Below, in pieces: positions 34,130 through 43,174 of a DNA stretch of 64,000 bases. A program made the position numbers and the translations under genes. Source of the DNA: Paractinoplanes aksuensis. GTDB lineage: Bacteria; Actinomycetota; Actinomycetes; Mycobacteriales; Micromonosporaceae. Position 1 is the stretch's first letter. The number at the start of each line of letters is the position of its first letter. The notes under the pieces were generated by a model. It was not told where the DNA came from and did not search any database. It worked only from the letters and a program-made list of their open reading frames with translations. The stretch lies in the NCBI RefSeq assembly GCF_024137025.1, contig NZ_JAMYJR010000001.1, positions 62,001 through 126,000 on the forward strand. The letters are read 5' to 3'.

Positions 34130-35401
34130 GTGAAGGTACGGGTCCGCGGGCTGGTCCTGGCCCTGTTCATCGCGCTCGCCGGGGCGTACGTCGGCGCCTT
34201 CGCGGCCGAGCGGATCGCGGTGGAACACGTGCCGCCGCTGCCGTCCGGGGCCGAGGCGCAGAGCCTGTCCGCCACCGCCTTCCCCGGCCTGCGGGTGTTC
34301 GGCGGGGGAGACGCGCCGGCGATCGAGCCGTTCGGCGACGGCGAGGGCGTCAAGTACGGCTCGGTCGCCTACTGGGTCAAGCACACCGAGGACACCCGGG
34401 ACGTCGCGACCTACGCCGCCGGCGTGCGTGATCGGCTGGCCGCGGCCGGCTGGCAGATCCATGACTTCGCCGTGGCCGACCCCGAATCCCTGGTCGACGG
34501 GGGCGTCGAGTATCAGGCCGGGTTCCGCGCCACCAAGCCCGGACTCAACCTCTACTTCTCCGACTATTACTGGACGGGCCGTCCGTCCTACGACTCGCCC
34601 GGCGCGGCCGCCTTCGACCTGTGGCGGACGCCGCCGCCGTGGTCGGGCACCGCCGGTTGGGCCGGCGCGGCGGTCGGGGCGCTGGTGGCGCTGCTGCTGA
34701 CCTGGTGGGTCGCTCGGCACGCGGGCCAGGCACGCCCGTTCGCCGCCGTCGCCGCGGTGGCCGCTGTCGTCTTCCTGCTGCCGAGCACGTTGCGGCCGGG
34801 CGAAGAGGTGCCCGGGGACAGCCCGTGGTGGGGCGGCTTCTACAACCTCGGGTATGGCCCGGCTCTGCTGTCGGCCCTGCTCGTCGGGTTGATCCTGGTG
34901 GTGACGGTGGCGCAGACCCGGCCGGTGCGGGCCGCCCTGGGCTTCGGCGCGACGGCCGTACGGCGGTGGCCCAAGACGGCGGTGGCGGGCCTCGTGCTCG
35001 TGGCGCTCGCGTTCGTGCTGCCCGGTGCGCTGCGGCAGACCGGCGTGACCGGCCCCGACTGCCGGCCGGCCGGGTTGCCGGCCGAGGCGTCCGCGGCCGA
35101 GACCCGTACGAGCAAGCACGTGAAGATCTTCGTCGACAACGCCGCCACCGAGCAGGAGCGGGCGTTGATCGACGCGGCCATCTTCCGCAGCCGCTCGGGC
35201 AGCCTGGGTGAGCTGATCTGGCAGCCCGACTCGGCCGGCTTCCGCGACACCTACTGCGCCGGCGGTCCCGTGCCGGCCGAAGCCGTGGCGGCCCTGCCGT
35301 ACTACTTCGACGTCGAGCTGGCCAACCCGGCCTACCTGCCCGCCCTCACCGAAGAGGTCAACGGGCTGGCCGGCGTGCTGGCCGTGCACCGCACCCCGTG
35401 A
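34130..35401 (+). CDS. Membrane protein with C-terminal FtsX-like extracellular domain
   Basis: 423 aa. GTG start after a strong CGGAGGTGGAG site. N-terminal helix (about 7-28), extracytoplasmic domain (to about 175), four helices in the middle, a last helix at about 285-303, then a soluble outer domain of about 110 residues. That domain (KHVKIFVDNAATEQERALID ... ALPYYFDVELANPAYLPALT ... VNGLAGVLAVH) has the order of elements of the FtsX extracellular domain, which in FtsX activates peptidoglycan hydrolases. No FtsX permease core is present, so this is an unusual combination. Function unknown. Confidence 0.65.
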   Translation: MKVRVRGLVLALFIALAGAYVGAFAAERIAVEHVPPLPSGAEAQSLSATAFPGLRVFGGGDAPAIEPFGDGEGVKYGSVAYWVKHTEDTRDVATYAAGVRDRLAAAGWQIHDFAVADPESLVDGGVEYQAGFRATKPGLNLYFSDYYWTGRPSYDSPGAAAFDLWRTPPPWSGTAGWAGAAVGALVALLLTWWVARHAGQARPFAAVAAVAAVVFLLPSTLRPGEEVPGDSPWWGGFYNLGYGPALLSALLVGLILVVTVAQTRPVRAALGFGATAVRRWPKTAVAGLVLVALAFVLPGALRQTGVTGPDCRPAGLPAEASAAETRTSKHVKIFVDNAATEQERALIDAAIFRSRSGSLGELIWQPDSAGFRDTYCAGGPVPAEAVAALPYYFDVELANPAYLPALTEEVNGLAGVLAVHRTP

Positions 35402-35786
35402 CCTGGCTGATCCTGTAGCAAAAAGGCGGGAGGCGCGCCGGGCAACCGCGGGTTTCCAGCCGAACCGCTGCCGGTTCCGCGCCGTCGGGCCGGGCCGGGA
35501 TGGGCCTTCGGCGATCGAGATCAAGCCGTTTGACGCTGTGCGGAATGTCCACAATCGCCCATTCTTTACTCAGCTCCGGATGACGGCGTCGCACCCTTTC
35601 GGACGAAGGAACAATGCCGGGAAACCGGGTCCGCTGTGCGAGGCAGGCCCGACGCCCCGGCCCGACGCCGGCATCCGGAGCCTTCTTGTTCCTCGCCTGA
35701 CGCGGGCAGGCGGGGTGAGGTTTCCCCACCCGCTTTCTGCGGCCTGCCGGATGGTCCCGCCCCGCCCGGGGGAGAAGCATGGGCGC
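35402..35786. other. Intergenic stretch before a kinase remnant
   Basis: 385 bp. No frame has both a ribosome site and recognisable protein content. A GGGGGAGAAG site at about 35768-35777 belongs to the kinase remnant. An AT-rich patch near 35535-35580 could hold a promoter. Nothing else is seen. Confidence 0.45.
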
Positions 35787-36152
35787 ATGACGTCTCCACT
35801 GCTGGTGGGCCTGCGGACGGTGGTGGCCGGGCGCGACGAGATGCTCGAGGTGGTGGCCCACCACATGTCCATGATCGCCGTCCGGGCCGAGACCGCGCCG
35901 TACCGGTCGAGCGACGACCTCGACGCCCGCAACTCCGAGTTCGTGGCGATCGCCGGGGCCTCGCGGGCTGCCCTGCACGACATGCGCCGCCTGCTCGGCG
36001 TGCTCCGCAGTGACTCGGTCGACGCCGATCCCGCCCCGGCCCCGGGCCTGGCCGACCTCCCGGCCCTGGTGGACACCGCGACGACATCGACCGCGTCGTC
36101 GAGCACTCGCCACCCGCCGTCACGATCCGCTCCGGGTCGTGACGGCGGATGA
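35787..36152 (+). pseudogene. Core fragment of a NarL-class histidine kinase without its phosphoacceptor
   Basis: The first about 98 residues (to 36080) match the HisKA_3 dimerisation region: EMLEVVAHHMSMIAVRAETA, then SRAALHDMRRLLGVLRSD and PGLADLPALVDTA. The normal RELHDVVAHHMS is here RDEMLEVVAHHMS, so the phosphorylated His is replaced by Leu. No sensor and no ATPase domain remain. After 36080 the frame runs antisense into an arginase fragment. It is a broken gene, possibly with a translatable 121-aa product. Confidence 0.68.
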
Positions 36153-36417
36153 TCTCGAGCGCGCGGCCCGGCTGGGCCGGCACGACCTCGCGGGCCTCGA
36201 CCCCGTGCTGTTCGGCCAGGCCGGTGTCGTCCATGGCCACGGGCACGGCCTCGGTCGGGCCGTCGTGGGGCGGAAGCACAGCTCGCAGCACCTCCGCGCC
36301 GACGGCGTAGCCGCGGCGGGCCACGTCGAACGGAAACTCCGGGGCCAGTTCGCGCCCGCTGGAGGTCGCCGCTCCCTGCCACTGCGGCCACACCGGCCGC
36401 AGGCTTCCGCCGGTCAT
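36100..36417 (-). pseudogene. N-terminal fragment of an arginase/ureohydrolase-family protein
   Basis: From ATG 36417 (GGAGG site 6 bases before) about 106 residues match the start of arginase-family proteins: VARRGYAVGAEVLRAVLPPH, then VPVAMDDTGLAEQHGVEARE and ERIVTAGGECS. The GGECS is the beginning of the first metal-binding region (GGxCS/H). The sequence then stops matching and runs antisense through the kinase remnant. All later metal-binding motifs are missing, so the enzyme cannot be active. Divergent from the hydrolase at 36492. Confidence 0.65.
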
Positions 36418-36491
36418 GAGAACCTCCGAGTGACGTTGACGACAGGTTGGATTTCAGGGATCGCCCGTCAAACCTCTGGTAAACAACGGGT

Positions 36492-37238
36492 ATGGCGTTC
36501 GAGTGGTCGACGGTGGGCACCGTCGTGATCAACGGTGTCCGGCTCGGCTACCGCGAGTGCGGCGACACGGCCGGGGTGCCCGCCGTGCTGCTGCACGGCA
36601 CCGGCAGCAGCGCCGACACCTGGGACCGGCTGGCGCCCCAACTGGTCGGGGCGGGGCACCGGGTGATCGCCATCGACCTGCGTGGACACGCCGCCAGCGA
36701 CCGCACGTCCGACTACCGCCTGGCCAGCCTGCGCGACGACGTGCTCGGGCTGATCGACCACTTCGACCTCAGCGACGTCGTGCTCATCGGGCACTCGGTG
36801 GGGGCGTACGCGGCGCTGGCCGCGGCCCAGCACTCGCCGCACCTGATCACCCGCCTGGTGCTGGAAGACCTGGCGGCCCCGCCGCGGTGGGGTGGCGTGT
36901 TGCGGCTGATGGCTGCCGCGGGCTCCGGTCTGCCCGGCCGTTCCGGGCACGCGCTGGCCGTCATGGGCGCCATCGTCAGCCAGTTGGTGCGACCCGACCC
37001 GGAGTGGTGGGCGCGGCTGGGCGGTGTGCGGCAGCCGACGCTGGTCTTATCCGGCGGCCCGACCAGCTGCATCCCGCCGCGTCGGCTGGCCGAGATGACG
37101 GCGGCCATCCCCGGCGCCCGGCTGGCCACGATTCCTGTTGGCCACCGGGTGCACAGCCTGGCCCCCGAGGCTTTCCACGCCGAGGTCATGGCCTTCCTGA
37201 ACGCAAGCGTGCCCGCGCGATGGCTCGCACCCTCGTGA
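36492..37238 (+). CDS. Alpha/beta hydrolase
   Basis: 248 aa. The oxyanion-hole motif LLHGTGSSADTWDRL, nucleophile elbow IGHSVGAYAAL with Ser at about residue 102, and the catalytic His in VGHRVHSLAPEAF near the end. A DLRGHAASDR segment is typical of haloperoxidase/esterase-like hydrolases. Cytoplasmic, no signal peptide. Substrate unknown. Confidence 0.88.
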   Translation: MAFEWSTVGTVVINGVRLGYRECGDTAGVPAVLLHGTGSSADTWDRLAPQLVGAGHRVIAIDLRGHAASDRTSDYRLASLRDDVLGLIDHFDLSDVVLIGHSVGAYAALAAAQHSPHLITRLVLEDLAAPPRWGGVLRLMAAAGSGLPGRSGHALAVMGAIVSQLVRPDPEWWARLGGVRQPTLVLSGGPTSCIPPRRLAEMTAAIPGARLATIPVGHRVHSLAPEAFHAEVMAFLNASVPARWLAPS

Positions 37239-37310
37239 TCTACAAGGACGACGGCCTGCGGGTGTTTGCGGGTCCGGCCGGATTGCTGTCCGGCCGATAC
37301 GATTCGTTCC

Positions 37311-37529
37311 ATGGCTGCGCCGTTCATGATTGCTCTCCGCGGTTACGACATGGGCCAGGTCGATGCGGTCCTGCGGCAGGCCGATGACGCTCTGGCCTCG
37401 GGCAGCGCGACCCTCCGAGCCGCGGCCAGGTCCGCCCTGCAGAGCGTCGAATTCAGGGAGCGCTTCCGCGGCTACGCCCGGATCGAGGTCGACCGAGCGA
37501 TCGAGGAGCGCCTCCAGCAGCTCGCATAG
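37311..37529 (+). CDS. Small DivIVA-domain protein
   Basis: 72 aa from ATG 37311. The DivIVA N-terminal motif is clear: FMIALRGYDMGQVDAVLRQA (family form F...alRGYdxxqVDxfl). The end is helical (RIEVDRAIEERLQQLA). Full DivIVA/Wag31 proteins are much longer with coiled coils; this is the short single-domain type common in actinobacteria, possibly an adaptor. It follows the hydrolase by 72 bp. Confidence 0.72.
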   Translation: MAAPFMIALRGYDMGQVDAVLRQADDALASGSATLRAAARSALQSVEFRERFRGYARIEVDRAIEERLQQLA

Positions 37530-37657
37530 GCGATCTTGCGCCCTTCGGGGGCCGTTCGGGCAGTCGTAGTCGCGATGGCGTCACTGGTGTTGTCGCCACG
37601 GAGGAATCCCCAGTAGACCGTGAGGGACAGCTACCGTCCGCTCACACCTGGTGGTTC

Positions 37658-40618
37658 ATGACCTCGCCGCACAGCGACCCGGCCACGCTGCCGGATCCGG
37701 CCCCGGCCCGCAGCCTCGACGACCTCACCACCCTGCTGCGCGCCTTGAAGGCCTGGGCCGGCAACCCGTCGTACGAGCTGATCACGGAACGGGTGAACAG
37801 CGAGCGCCCGGCCAAGAGGGCCACGGTCAGCGACTGCTTCCGCAGCGGCCGCCGGCGCGTGGACAACGACCTGTTCATCGCCGTGGTGCGCGCGCTGCGG
37901 CCCGACCGCGGCTACGTAGCCCAGTGGCGCCAGGCTCTGCGCGTGGTCGCCGGCGAGACGCGGGCCGCGGCCCAGGTGCGTACGCAGGATGCCCTGCCTG
38001 CCGACCCACCCGAGTTCACCGGACGCGCAGCCGAGCTGTCCCAGCTGCGCCGCGACCCGGCCGGCCTGGCCACGATCGAGGGCATGGCCGGCGTCGGTAA
38101 GACACAACTGGCCGTCCACGCCGCCCACCTGCTCGCGGCCGACCACCCGTACGACCATGTCCTGTTCGTCGACCTGCGTGGCTTCCACATCGACCCGGCG
38201 CAACCACCGGCCGACCCCTCCGCGGTTCTCGACAGCCTCCTGCAGCTGCTCGGCCTACCGGCCCGTCGGATCCCGCACGACCTGACAGCTCGAGCCGCCG
38301 CCTTCCGGGACCACTTGGCCCACCGCCGGGCGCTGATAGTCCTCGACAACGCCGCCGACGACCAACAGGTACGCCCGCTGCTACCCGACGCCCCGGGCGT
38401 CCGCACCCTGGTCACGAGCCGCCGCAGCCTGGCCACCCTGGCCGCGTCCACCCGCCTCACCTTGAGCGTGTTCACCCCCGACGAAGCCCGAGCCTTCCTG
38501 TCCCAAGCCGGCAACCCGCTCCCCGGCGACTCGCATACGGCTGCCCTGGAACCGGACGGCTCGCAGGTCAGAAGCCCGAGACTCGACGGCGGGCACGCGG
38601 CAGATCTGAGAGTTGACGGGTCGCAAGTGGCGAGCTCCGGACCGGACCTCCCGCACGCGGGAACCCGAAGCCCAAACGAGCAGCGCGCGGCACGCCCGAT
38701 CGCCGACGACTCGCACGGGGCCAGGCTGGACTCGGACGGCTCGTACCCGGGAAGCTTGGACCCCGACGATGCCACAGCCCTCGCTCGTATCGCTGAGCAC
38801 TGTGGGTATTTGCCTCTGGCGCTCGGGCTGGTGTCGAGCCACGTGCGGGCGCGGCCCGGCTGGACGCTGTTCGATCACGCCGACCGCCTCGATCAGAAGC
38901 GTCGCGACCGCCGGCTCGAGACCGGGGTCGAGCTCGCGCTGCGCCTGTCGTACCAGGGGCTGCCGCCCGACCGGCAACGGCTGCTGCGGCTGGTCGCGCT
39001 GCATCCGGGCCAGGACCTCGACCCGTACGCGGCGGCCGCCCTGGCCGAGGCCGAGCCGCACGACGTAGCCGCGCACCTGCGGAGCCTTGCCGACGACCAC
39101 CTGCTGCTCACGCGCCGCCCCGGCCGGTACGGCTTCCACGACCTCGTCCACGCGTACGCGCTGGAGGCCGGCGCCGACGAGGACAGCCCGTCCGAACGCC
39201 GGGCCGCTCGCACCCGGCTGTTCGACTACTTCGTGGCGACCGCGGCCGCCGCCATGGACAGCCTGCACCCGGCCGAGAAACAGCGCCGCCCCAAGGTCCC
39301 CGAGATCGCTCACGCCCAGCCCGCCCTGAGCACCCCCGAACAGGCCCGAATCTGGCTCGACACCGAGCGCTCCGAGCTGACCGCGGTCGCCGCGACATCC
39401 GGCTGGCCTGAACAAACGCTGCGCCTCTCCGGCACGCTGTTCCGCTACCTGGACGGCGGCCACTACAGCGACGCGCTGACCATTCACGGCCACGCCCAGG
39501 CCGCCGCCGAGGCGCTCGAGGACCTGGCCGCCCAGGCCCAGGCGGTACTCGGCTACGGCACCACCCACAGCCGGCTCGGCCGCTACGACGAGGCCGGCGA
39601 GTATCTGAGGCGTTCGCTCGACCTGTTCCTGCGGGCCGGCGACCTGCTCGGCCAGGCCCGCGCCCTGGCCAACCTGGGCAACGTCGACGCGCGATTGGCC
39701 CACTACGCATCCGCCGCCGACTATTACGCAGGCGCGATGCGCACGTTCCGCGACGCCGGCGACCCGGCCGGCGAAGCGCGAGCCCTGGGCAACCTGGGCT
39801 CAGTCGAAGAAAGACTGGGCCGGTACGACGCCGCAGCCGAACACCTGTCCTCGGCCGTAGCCCTGTCCCAGTCCCTCGGCGACCGCACCGGACAAGCGCA
39901 AAACCTCGACAACCTGGGCTCAGTCGAAACAGCTCGCGGCCACCCCCACACCGCCACCGCCCACCACGAACGCTCGCTGACCCTGTTCCAATCCTTGGGC
40001 AACGAATCCGGCGAAGCCTGGGCGCTCTACGGCCTCGGAGCCGCCCAAACCCAGCTCGGCCGAACAACCCCGGCAACCAATTATTTGGTACGAGCCTTGG
40101 CCCTCTTCCAAAAAGCCGGCGACCGCGACGGCGAGTCCTGGACACACAACGGCCTGGCCGAAGCCACCCTCACCACCACCGACCGGCTCTCACCCGACGC
40201 ACCCACCCCACCCGGCGGCTCGGGTGATGCCACGCTGACTTCGACCGCCGAGGTCCCGCGTGACGCGCCCATCCTGCCCGGCGGCTCGGGTGATGCCACG
40301 CTGACTTCGACCGACCATGCCTCACGCCAAGCGCACACCCCGCCCGCCGGTGACGGTCTTTTGATGAGTGACGGTGCGACTGATGGCGTTGGTCATCGTG
40401 GGGCGGACGCGGTGCGTGGCCGGGTGTCCGAAGCCGTCGCTCACTATCGGGCGGCCTTGTTGTTGGCTGAGGAAGTCGGGGCTCGGGATCAGCAGGCGCG
40501 TGCTCATCGCGGTCTGGCCCGTGTGCTGGGGCCGACCGCCGAGGGACGCGACCACGAGGAGCGCGCACGGGCGCTCATGGCCGAACTGGGACTGCCTGTG
40601 CCCGATCTGCCGCAGTAG
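37658..40618 (+). CDS. STAND regulator: NB-ARC ATPase with TPR repeats (paralogue of the gene at 46053), with repeat-rich insertions
   Basis: 986 aa. A helix-turn-helix-like N-terminal domain (about 18-100) is followed by an NB-ARC ATPase with Walker A EGMAGVGKTQLAVHA, Walker B ALIVLDNAAD and sensor TLVTSRRSL, a winged-helix region, then TPRs (about 590-845 and 900-980; repeats of xALGNLGSVEERLGRYDAAA type). Compared with the paralogue it has two extra segments: residues about 283-367 (degenerate units around DGSxxxS) after the sensor region, and about 842-922 with near-identical 22-residue repeats (PPGGSGDATLTST). STAND proteins switch upon ligand binding and oligomerise. Its target is not evident. 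Confidence 0.85.
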   Translation: MTSPHSDPATLPDPAPARSLDDLTTLLRALKAWAGNPSYELITERVNSERPAKRATVSDCFRSGRRRVDNDLFIAVVRALRPDRGYVAQWRQALRVVAGETRAAAQVRTQDALPADPPEFTGRAAELSQLRRDPAGLATIEGMAGVGKTQLAVHAAHLLAADHPYDHVLFVDLRGFHIDPAQPPADPSAVLDSLLQLLGLPARRIPHDLTARAAAFRDHLAHRRALIVLDNAADDQQVRPLLPDAPGVRTLVTSRRSLATLAASTRLTLSVFTPDEARAFLSQAGNPLPGDSHTAALEPDGSQVRSPRLDGGHAADLRVDGSQVASSGPDLPHAGTRSPNEQRAARPIADDSHGARLDSDGSYPGSLDPDDATALARIAEHCGYLPLALGLVSSHVRARPGWTLFDHADRLDQKRRDRRLETGVELALRLSYQGLPPDRQRLLRLVALHPGQDLDPYAAAALAEAEPHDVAAHLRSLADDHLLLTRRPGRYGFHDLVHAYALEAGADEDSPSERRAARTRLFDYFVATAAAAMDSLHPAEKQRRPKVPEIAHAQPALSTPEQARIWLDTERSELTAVAATSGWPEQTLRLSGTLFRYLDGGHYSDALTIHGHAQAAAEALEDLAAQAQAVLGYGTTHSRLGRYDEAGEYLRRSLDLFLRAGDLLGQARALANLGNVDARLAHYASAADYYAGAMRTFRDAGDPAGEARALGNLGSVEERLGRYDAAAEHLSSAVALSQSLGDRTGQAQNLDNLGSVETARGHPHTATAHHERSLTLFQSLGNESGEAWALYGLGAAQTQLGRTTPATNYLVRALALFQKAGDRDGESWTHNGLAEATLTTTDRLSPDAPTPPGGSGDATLTSTAEVPRDAPILPGGSGDATLTSTDHASRQAHTPPAGDGLLMSDGATDGVGHRGADAVRGRVSEAVAHYRAALLLAEEVGARDQQARAHRGLARVLGPTAEGRDHEERARALMAELGLPVPDLPQ
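38503..38760 (+). repeat. Degenerate in-frame repeats inside the STAND ATPase
   Basis: About 258 bp encoding roughly seven units of 10-13 residues that share D(x)DGS or DDSH cores (EPDGSQVRSP, RVDGSQVASS, DSDGSYPGSL and variants). The insert separates FTPDEARAFLSQAGN from the ALARIAEHCGYLPLAL segment, which are directly adjacent in the paralogue at 46053. It is probably a disordered loop. Confidence 0.65.
40182..40360 (+). repeat. 66-bp tandem repeat between TPR units of the STAND protein
   Basis: A 37-bp stretch at 40211-40247 is repeated without mismatch at 40277-40313, a period of 66 bp (22 codons). Sequence before each copy is also similar, and a third, looser unit follows. It encodes PPGGSGDATLTST-type linkers and keeps the frame. 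Confidence 0.78.
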
Positions 40619-40626
40619 GGCTGCTG

Positions 40627-41142
40627 TTACGCCGAGCGCGGGGTGGTTTTGGCCAGTTCGGCGAAGTAGGCGTCGGTCAGTTGCTGTAGCACCGAGGGGG
40701 TTCCTGGTGGGCGGGGGAGGCCCAGATGTTGCTCGCGCAGCTCGTCCATGAAGTCGTCCCACAGAGGCTGGCCGCCGCGTTCGAGTAGTTCGGCTCGGAT
40801 GGCCAACTCGGGGGTGACCGGGAGGTGCCGGCGGCCCCATGCGCCGAGGTGGGCCAGGACCGGCACGAGTTGGATGGCGGGCTCGGTGAGGCTGAGCCGG
40901 ATGCGCTGCTTGTGCGACGGGTCGGGCGCGAAAGTGATCATGCCGAGGGCGGTCAGCCGCGAGAGCCGGTCGGCCAGGATGTTGGACGCGATGCCCTCTT
41001 CCGACTCGGTGAGCAGGGCCCGGAAGTGACGGCGGTTGCCGAACATCATGTCGCGGATGATCAGCAGCGACCACTTGTCCCCGAGCACCTCGAGCGACAG
41101 GTTGATCGGACACCCCGATCGATTATCGACAGCCACTTTCAA
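40627..41142 (-). CDS. HxlR-family transcriptional regulator
   Basis: 171 aa. The HxlR signature is complete: CPINLSLEVLGDKWSLLIIR (conserved Cys at about residue 11), FRALLTESEEGIASNILADR and RLSRLTALGMITF, a winged helix. A C-terminal extension of about 60 residues is helical. Family members sense oxidants or electrophiles, often via that cysteine. It is divergent from a RibD-like reductase with four boxes of the same sequence in between, so it most probably autoregulates and controls the genes at 41237-42570. Confidence 0.93.
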   Translation of the reverse strand: MKVAVDNRSGCPINLSLEVLGDKWSLLIIRDMMFGNRRHFRALLTESEEGIASNILADRLSRLTALGMITFAPDPSHKQRIRLSLTEPAIQLVPVLAHLGAWGRRHLPVTPELAIRAELLERGGQPLWDDFMDELREQHLGLPRPPGTPSVLQQLTDAYFAELAKTTPRSA

Positions 41143-41155
41143 ACATCCTTCCGTC

Positions 41156-41221
41156 CAACCGCTTGCAGCCTACAACCGGTTGGTCCTACTGTGCTAACCA
41201 GTTGCAGACAGCAACCGGTTA
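41156..41221. promoter_or_regulatory. Four CAACCGGTTG-type operator boxes between HxlR gene and reductase
   Basis: Boxes: CAACCGCTTG (41156-41165), CAACCGGTTG (41173-41182, perfect palindrome), TAACCAGTTG (41195-41204) and CAACCGGTTA (41212-41221). Start-to-start spacing is 17, 22, 17 bp, so they form two pairs, one near each divergent gene start. This is the arrangement expected for cooperative binding of a dimeric winged-helix regulator such as the HxlR protein encoded here. Confidence 0.7.
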
Positions 41222-41236
41222 AACAGGGAGGCCGCC

Positions 41237-41833
41237 GTGCCGTACATCACCGCTGACCTGGCCATCTCAGTCGACGGCTACTCCGCGGGTGTGAACCAGC
41301 GGCTCGACAGCCCGTTCGGCGACGGCCCGGTCGACCAGCTGCACCGGTGGATGTTCGAGACGCCCGATGAGAACAGCGAAGAACTGGCCGCGATCACCGC
41401 CGCCGACGCCTTCATCATGGGCCGCAACATGTTCAGTCCCGGCCGTGGCGCCTGGGATCCGGAGTGGCGTGGCTGGTGGGGCGAGGATCCTCCGTACCAC
41501 AAACCGGTCTTCGTTCTGACTCATCACGAGCGTGACGATCTGCCTATGCAGGGCGGCACGACGTTCCACTTCGTCACCGGGGGCGTCGAAGAGGCGTTGA
41601 AGCGCGCGGTCGAGACGACCTCCGACGGCACCATCGCGATTGCCGGCGGCGCCACCACGATCAACCAGTTCCTGGCGGCCGGCCTGATCGACGAGCTCCG
41701 CCTGCACATCGCCCCGGTGACCGTCGGCGCCGGCCCGCGTCTCTTCGACGGCGTCGCGCCCCAGACGCTGCGGCAGGTCTCGTCACGCAGCGCGTCCCTG
41801 GTCACACACATCACGTACAAGTTCGAGGGCTGA
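41237..41833 (+). CDS. Dihydrofolate reductase/RibD C-terminal-like reductase
   Basis: 198 aa, GTG start. The RibD_C fold of actinobacterial dihydrofolate reductase-like proteins: N-terminal ITADLAISVDGYSAG, FIMGRNMFSPGRGAWD, PVFVLTHHERDDL and IAGGATTINQFLAAGLIDEL. Such stand-alone proteins probably reduce small molecules with NADPH; the true substrate is unknown. It is followed 2 bases after its stop by peptidase E, and lies under the control of the four HxlR-type boxes. Confidence 0.9.
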   Translation: MPYITADLAISVDGYSAGVNQRLDSPFGDGPVDQLHRWMFETPDENSEELAAITAADAFIMGRNMFSPGRGAWDPEWRGWWGEDPPYHKPVFVLTHHERDDLPMQGGTTFHFVTGGVEEALKRAVETTSDGTIAIAGGATTINQFLAAGLIDELRLHIAPVTVGAGPRLFDGVAPQTLRQVSSRSASLVTHITYKFEG

Positions 41834-41835
41834 CC

Positions 41836-42570
41836 ATGAAAGCGCTGCTGACCTCGGCCGGAATCAAGAACCGCACCATCGAGAACGCGCTGGTCGACCT
41901 GCTCGGCAAGCCGATCGCCGAGTCCGATGCGCTGATCATTCCGACCGCGATCTACCCGTTCCCCGGCGGTCCGGCCCTGGCCTACCGGGCGGTGAGCGGC
42001 CAGGGTCGTTTCCGCCTGGCCGAACTGGGCTGGAAGTCGCTGGGCATCCTCGAACTCACGGCGCTATCGACTATCGATGAGCAAGCCTGGGTGCCGACAG
42101 TCCGCGAGGCTGACGCCCTGCTGTTCTGGGGCGGCGACCCGATGTTCCTGGCCGGCTGGATGCACCGCTCCGGTTTGGCCGACCTGCTGCCGACACTGAG
42201 TTCCGATTCCGTGTACGTGGGGGTGAGCGCCGGGGCTATGGCCGCCGCGCCCACGTTCGTCGAGACCTACACCGAACCCCCACGCGGCGTCGACCGTCCT
42301 TCGAAGTCCGAGCAGGTCGTCTTCGCCACCCCCGACGGCGACGTCGACCGACTCCTGGTCACCGCCCAGGGCGTAGGCCTGGTCGACTTCGCCGTGATCC
42401 CGCACCTGGACCACCCCGACCACCCCGACGCCTCTCTCGCCAACGCCGAGAAGTGGGCCGCCCACATCCCGCACCCCACCTACGCCATCGACGACAACTC
42501 CGCCGTAGTCGTCAACAACGGCAAACCCCAGGTCGTCTCCGAGGGCCACTGGAAGTTGTTCCACTCCTGA
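41836..42570 (+). CDS. Peptidase E (S51 family dipeptidase-like)
   Basis: 244 aa. The catalytic serine lies in YVGVSAGAMAA, preceded by LLFWGGDPMFLAGW, and PHLDHPDHPD gives the conserved His region of S51 peptidases (alpha-aspartyl dipeptidase or cyanophycinase relatives with a class-I glutamine-amidotransferase-like fold). The ATG follows the reductase stop by 2 bases, so the pair is one transcript. Confidence 0.85.
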   Translation: MKALLTSAGIKNRTIENALVDLLGKPIAESDALIIPTAIYPFPGGPALAYRAVSGQGRFRLAELGWKSLGILELTALSTIDEQAWVPTVREADALLFWGGDPMFLAGWMHRSGLADLLPTLSSDSVYVGVSAGAMAAAPTFVETYTEPPRGVDRPSKSEQVVFATPDGDVDRLLVTAQGVGLVDFAVIPHLDHPDHPDASLANAEKWAAHIPHPTYAIDDNSAVVVNNGKPQVVSEGHWKLFHS

Positions 42571-43174
42571 CCACACCCACCTCCACCGACACCCGGGCGG
42601 CCGCGGCGAACACCCGCAGATCACCGCCGCTCCGCCGACTCGCAGTCCCGGCAGCTTGAGTCAACGGGCGCGCCCGCCGGTCCGGCACACTGCGTCCGTT
42701 CGCGGCTGGGTCATGCTGGCGCGGCGGGCCGCTGGGCCCGGTTGGTGCGGCGGTTCGCCGGCCCGGCTCGCCGGCTCGGCGTGGTGGGTCGCTGAGGGCT
42801 GGATCGGGTTGGTGCGGCGGTTCGCTGCAGGCCGGCTCGTAGGTCAGGAAAGGAAATTGCTGGCCGGGGGGATTGTTTCCGCCGTGGTGGCGGCTGCACG
42901 GGCGGGCTTTGGTGTTCCGGGAAAGCCGGCATGTGCCCACCGGGGCTTGATTCATATGGTCGGGCCGGCCGTCGACGGCGCGACGACGACGTGCGCTCTT
43001 CGCCGAACCTGGACCGGCGGGGCTGAATCCGCCGCAGTCTGCCGCTCGCTGGGCAGAGCCCGACGGCGCTCCGGCGTGGTGAGCCGCTTCGGCCTCCGAC
43101 CTCCGGTCCGCCGGGCAATTCAATCACGGCTCCGGCTGCGGGGCCGCTGGGTTTGGTGGGGTTGAGTTGTGGGT
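42571..43174. other. Long intergenic region, no convincing gene
   Basis: 604 bp. Frames through it encode Arg/Ala/Gly-rich sequence without ribosome sites or family patterns. It holds a 19-bp direct repeat (42740-42758 and 42807-42825, GGTTGGTGCGGCGGTTCGC) 67 bp apart. It separates the rightward peptidase gene from the leftward small secreted protein. Confidence 0.5.

Noticed and set aside
42656..43165. 169-residue rightward frame in the gap after peptidase E
   Set aside because: Arg/Trp/Gly-rich with no ribosome site or domain; typical of non-coding high-GC DNA.
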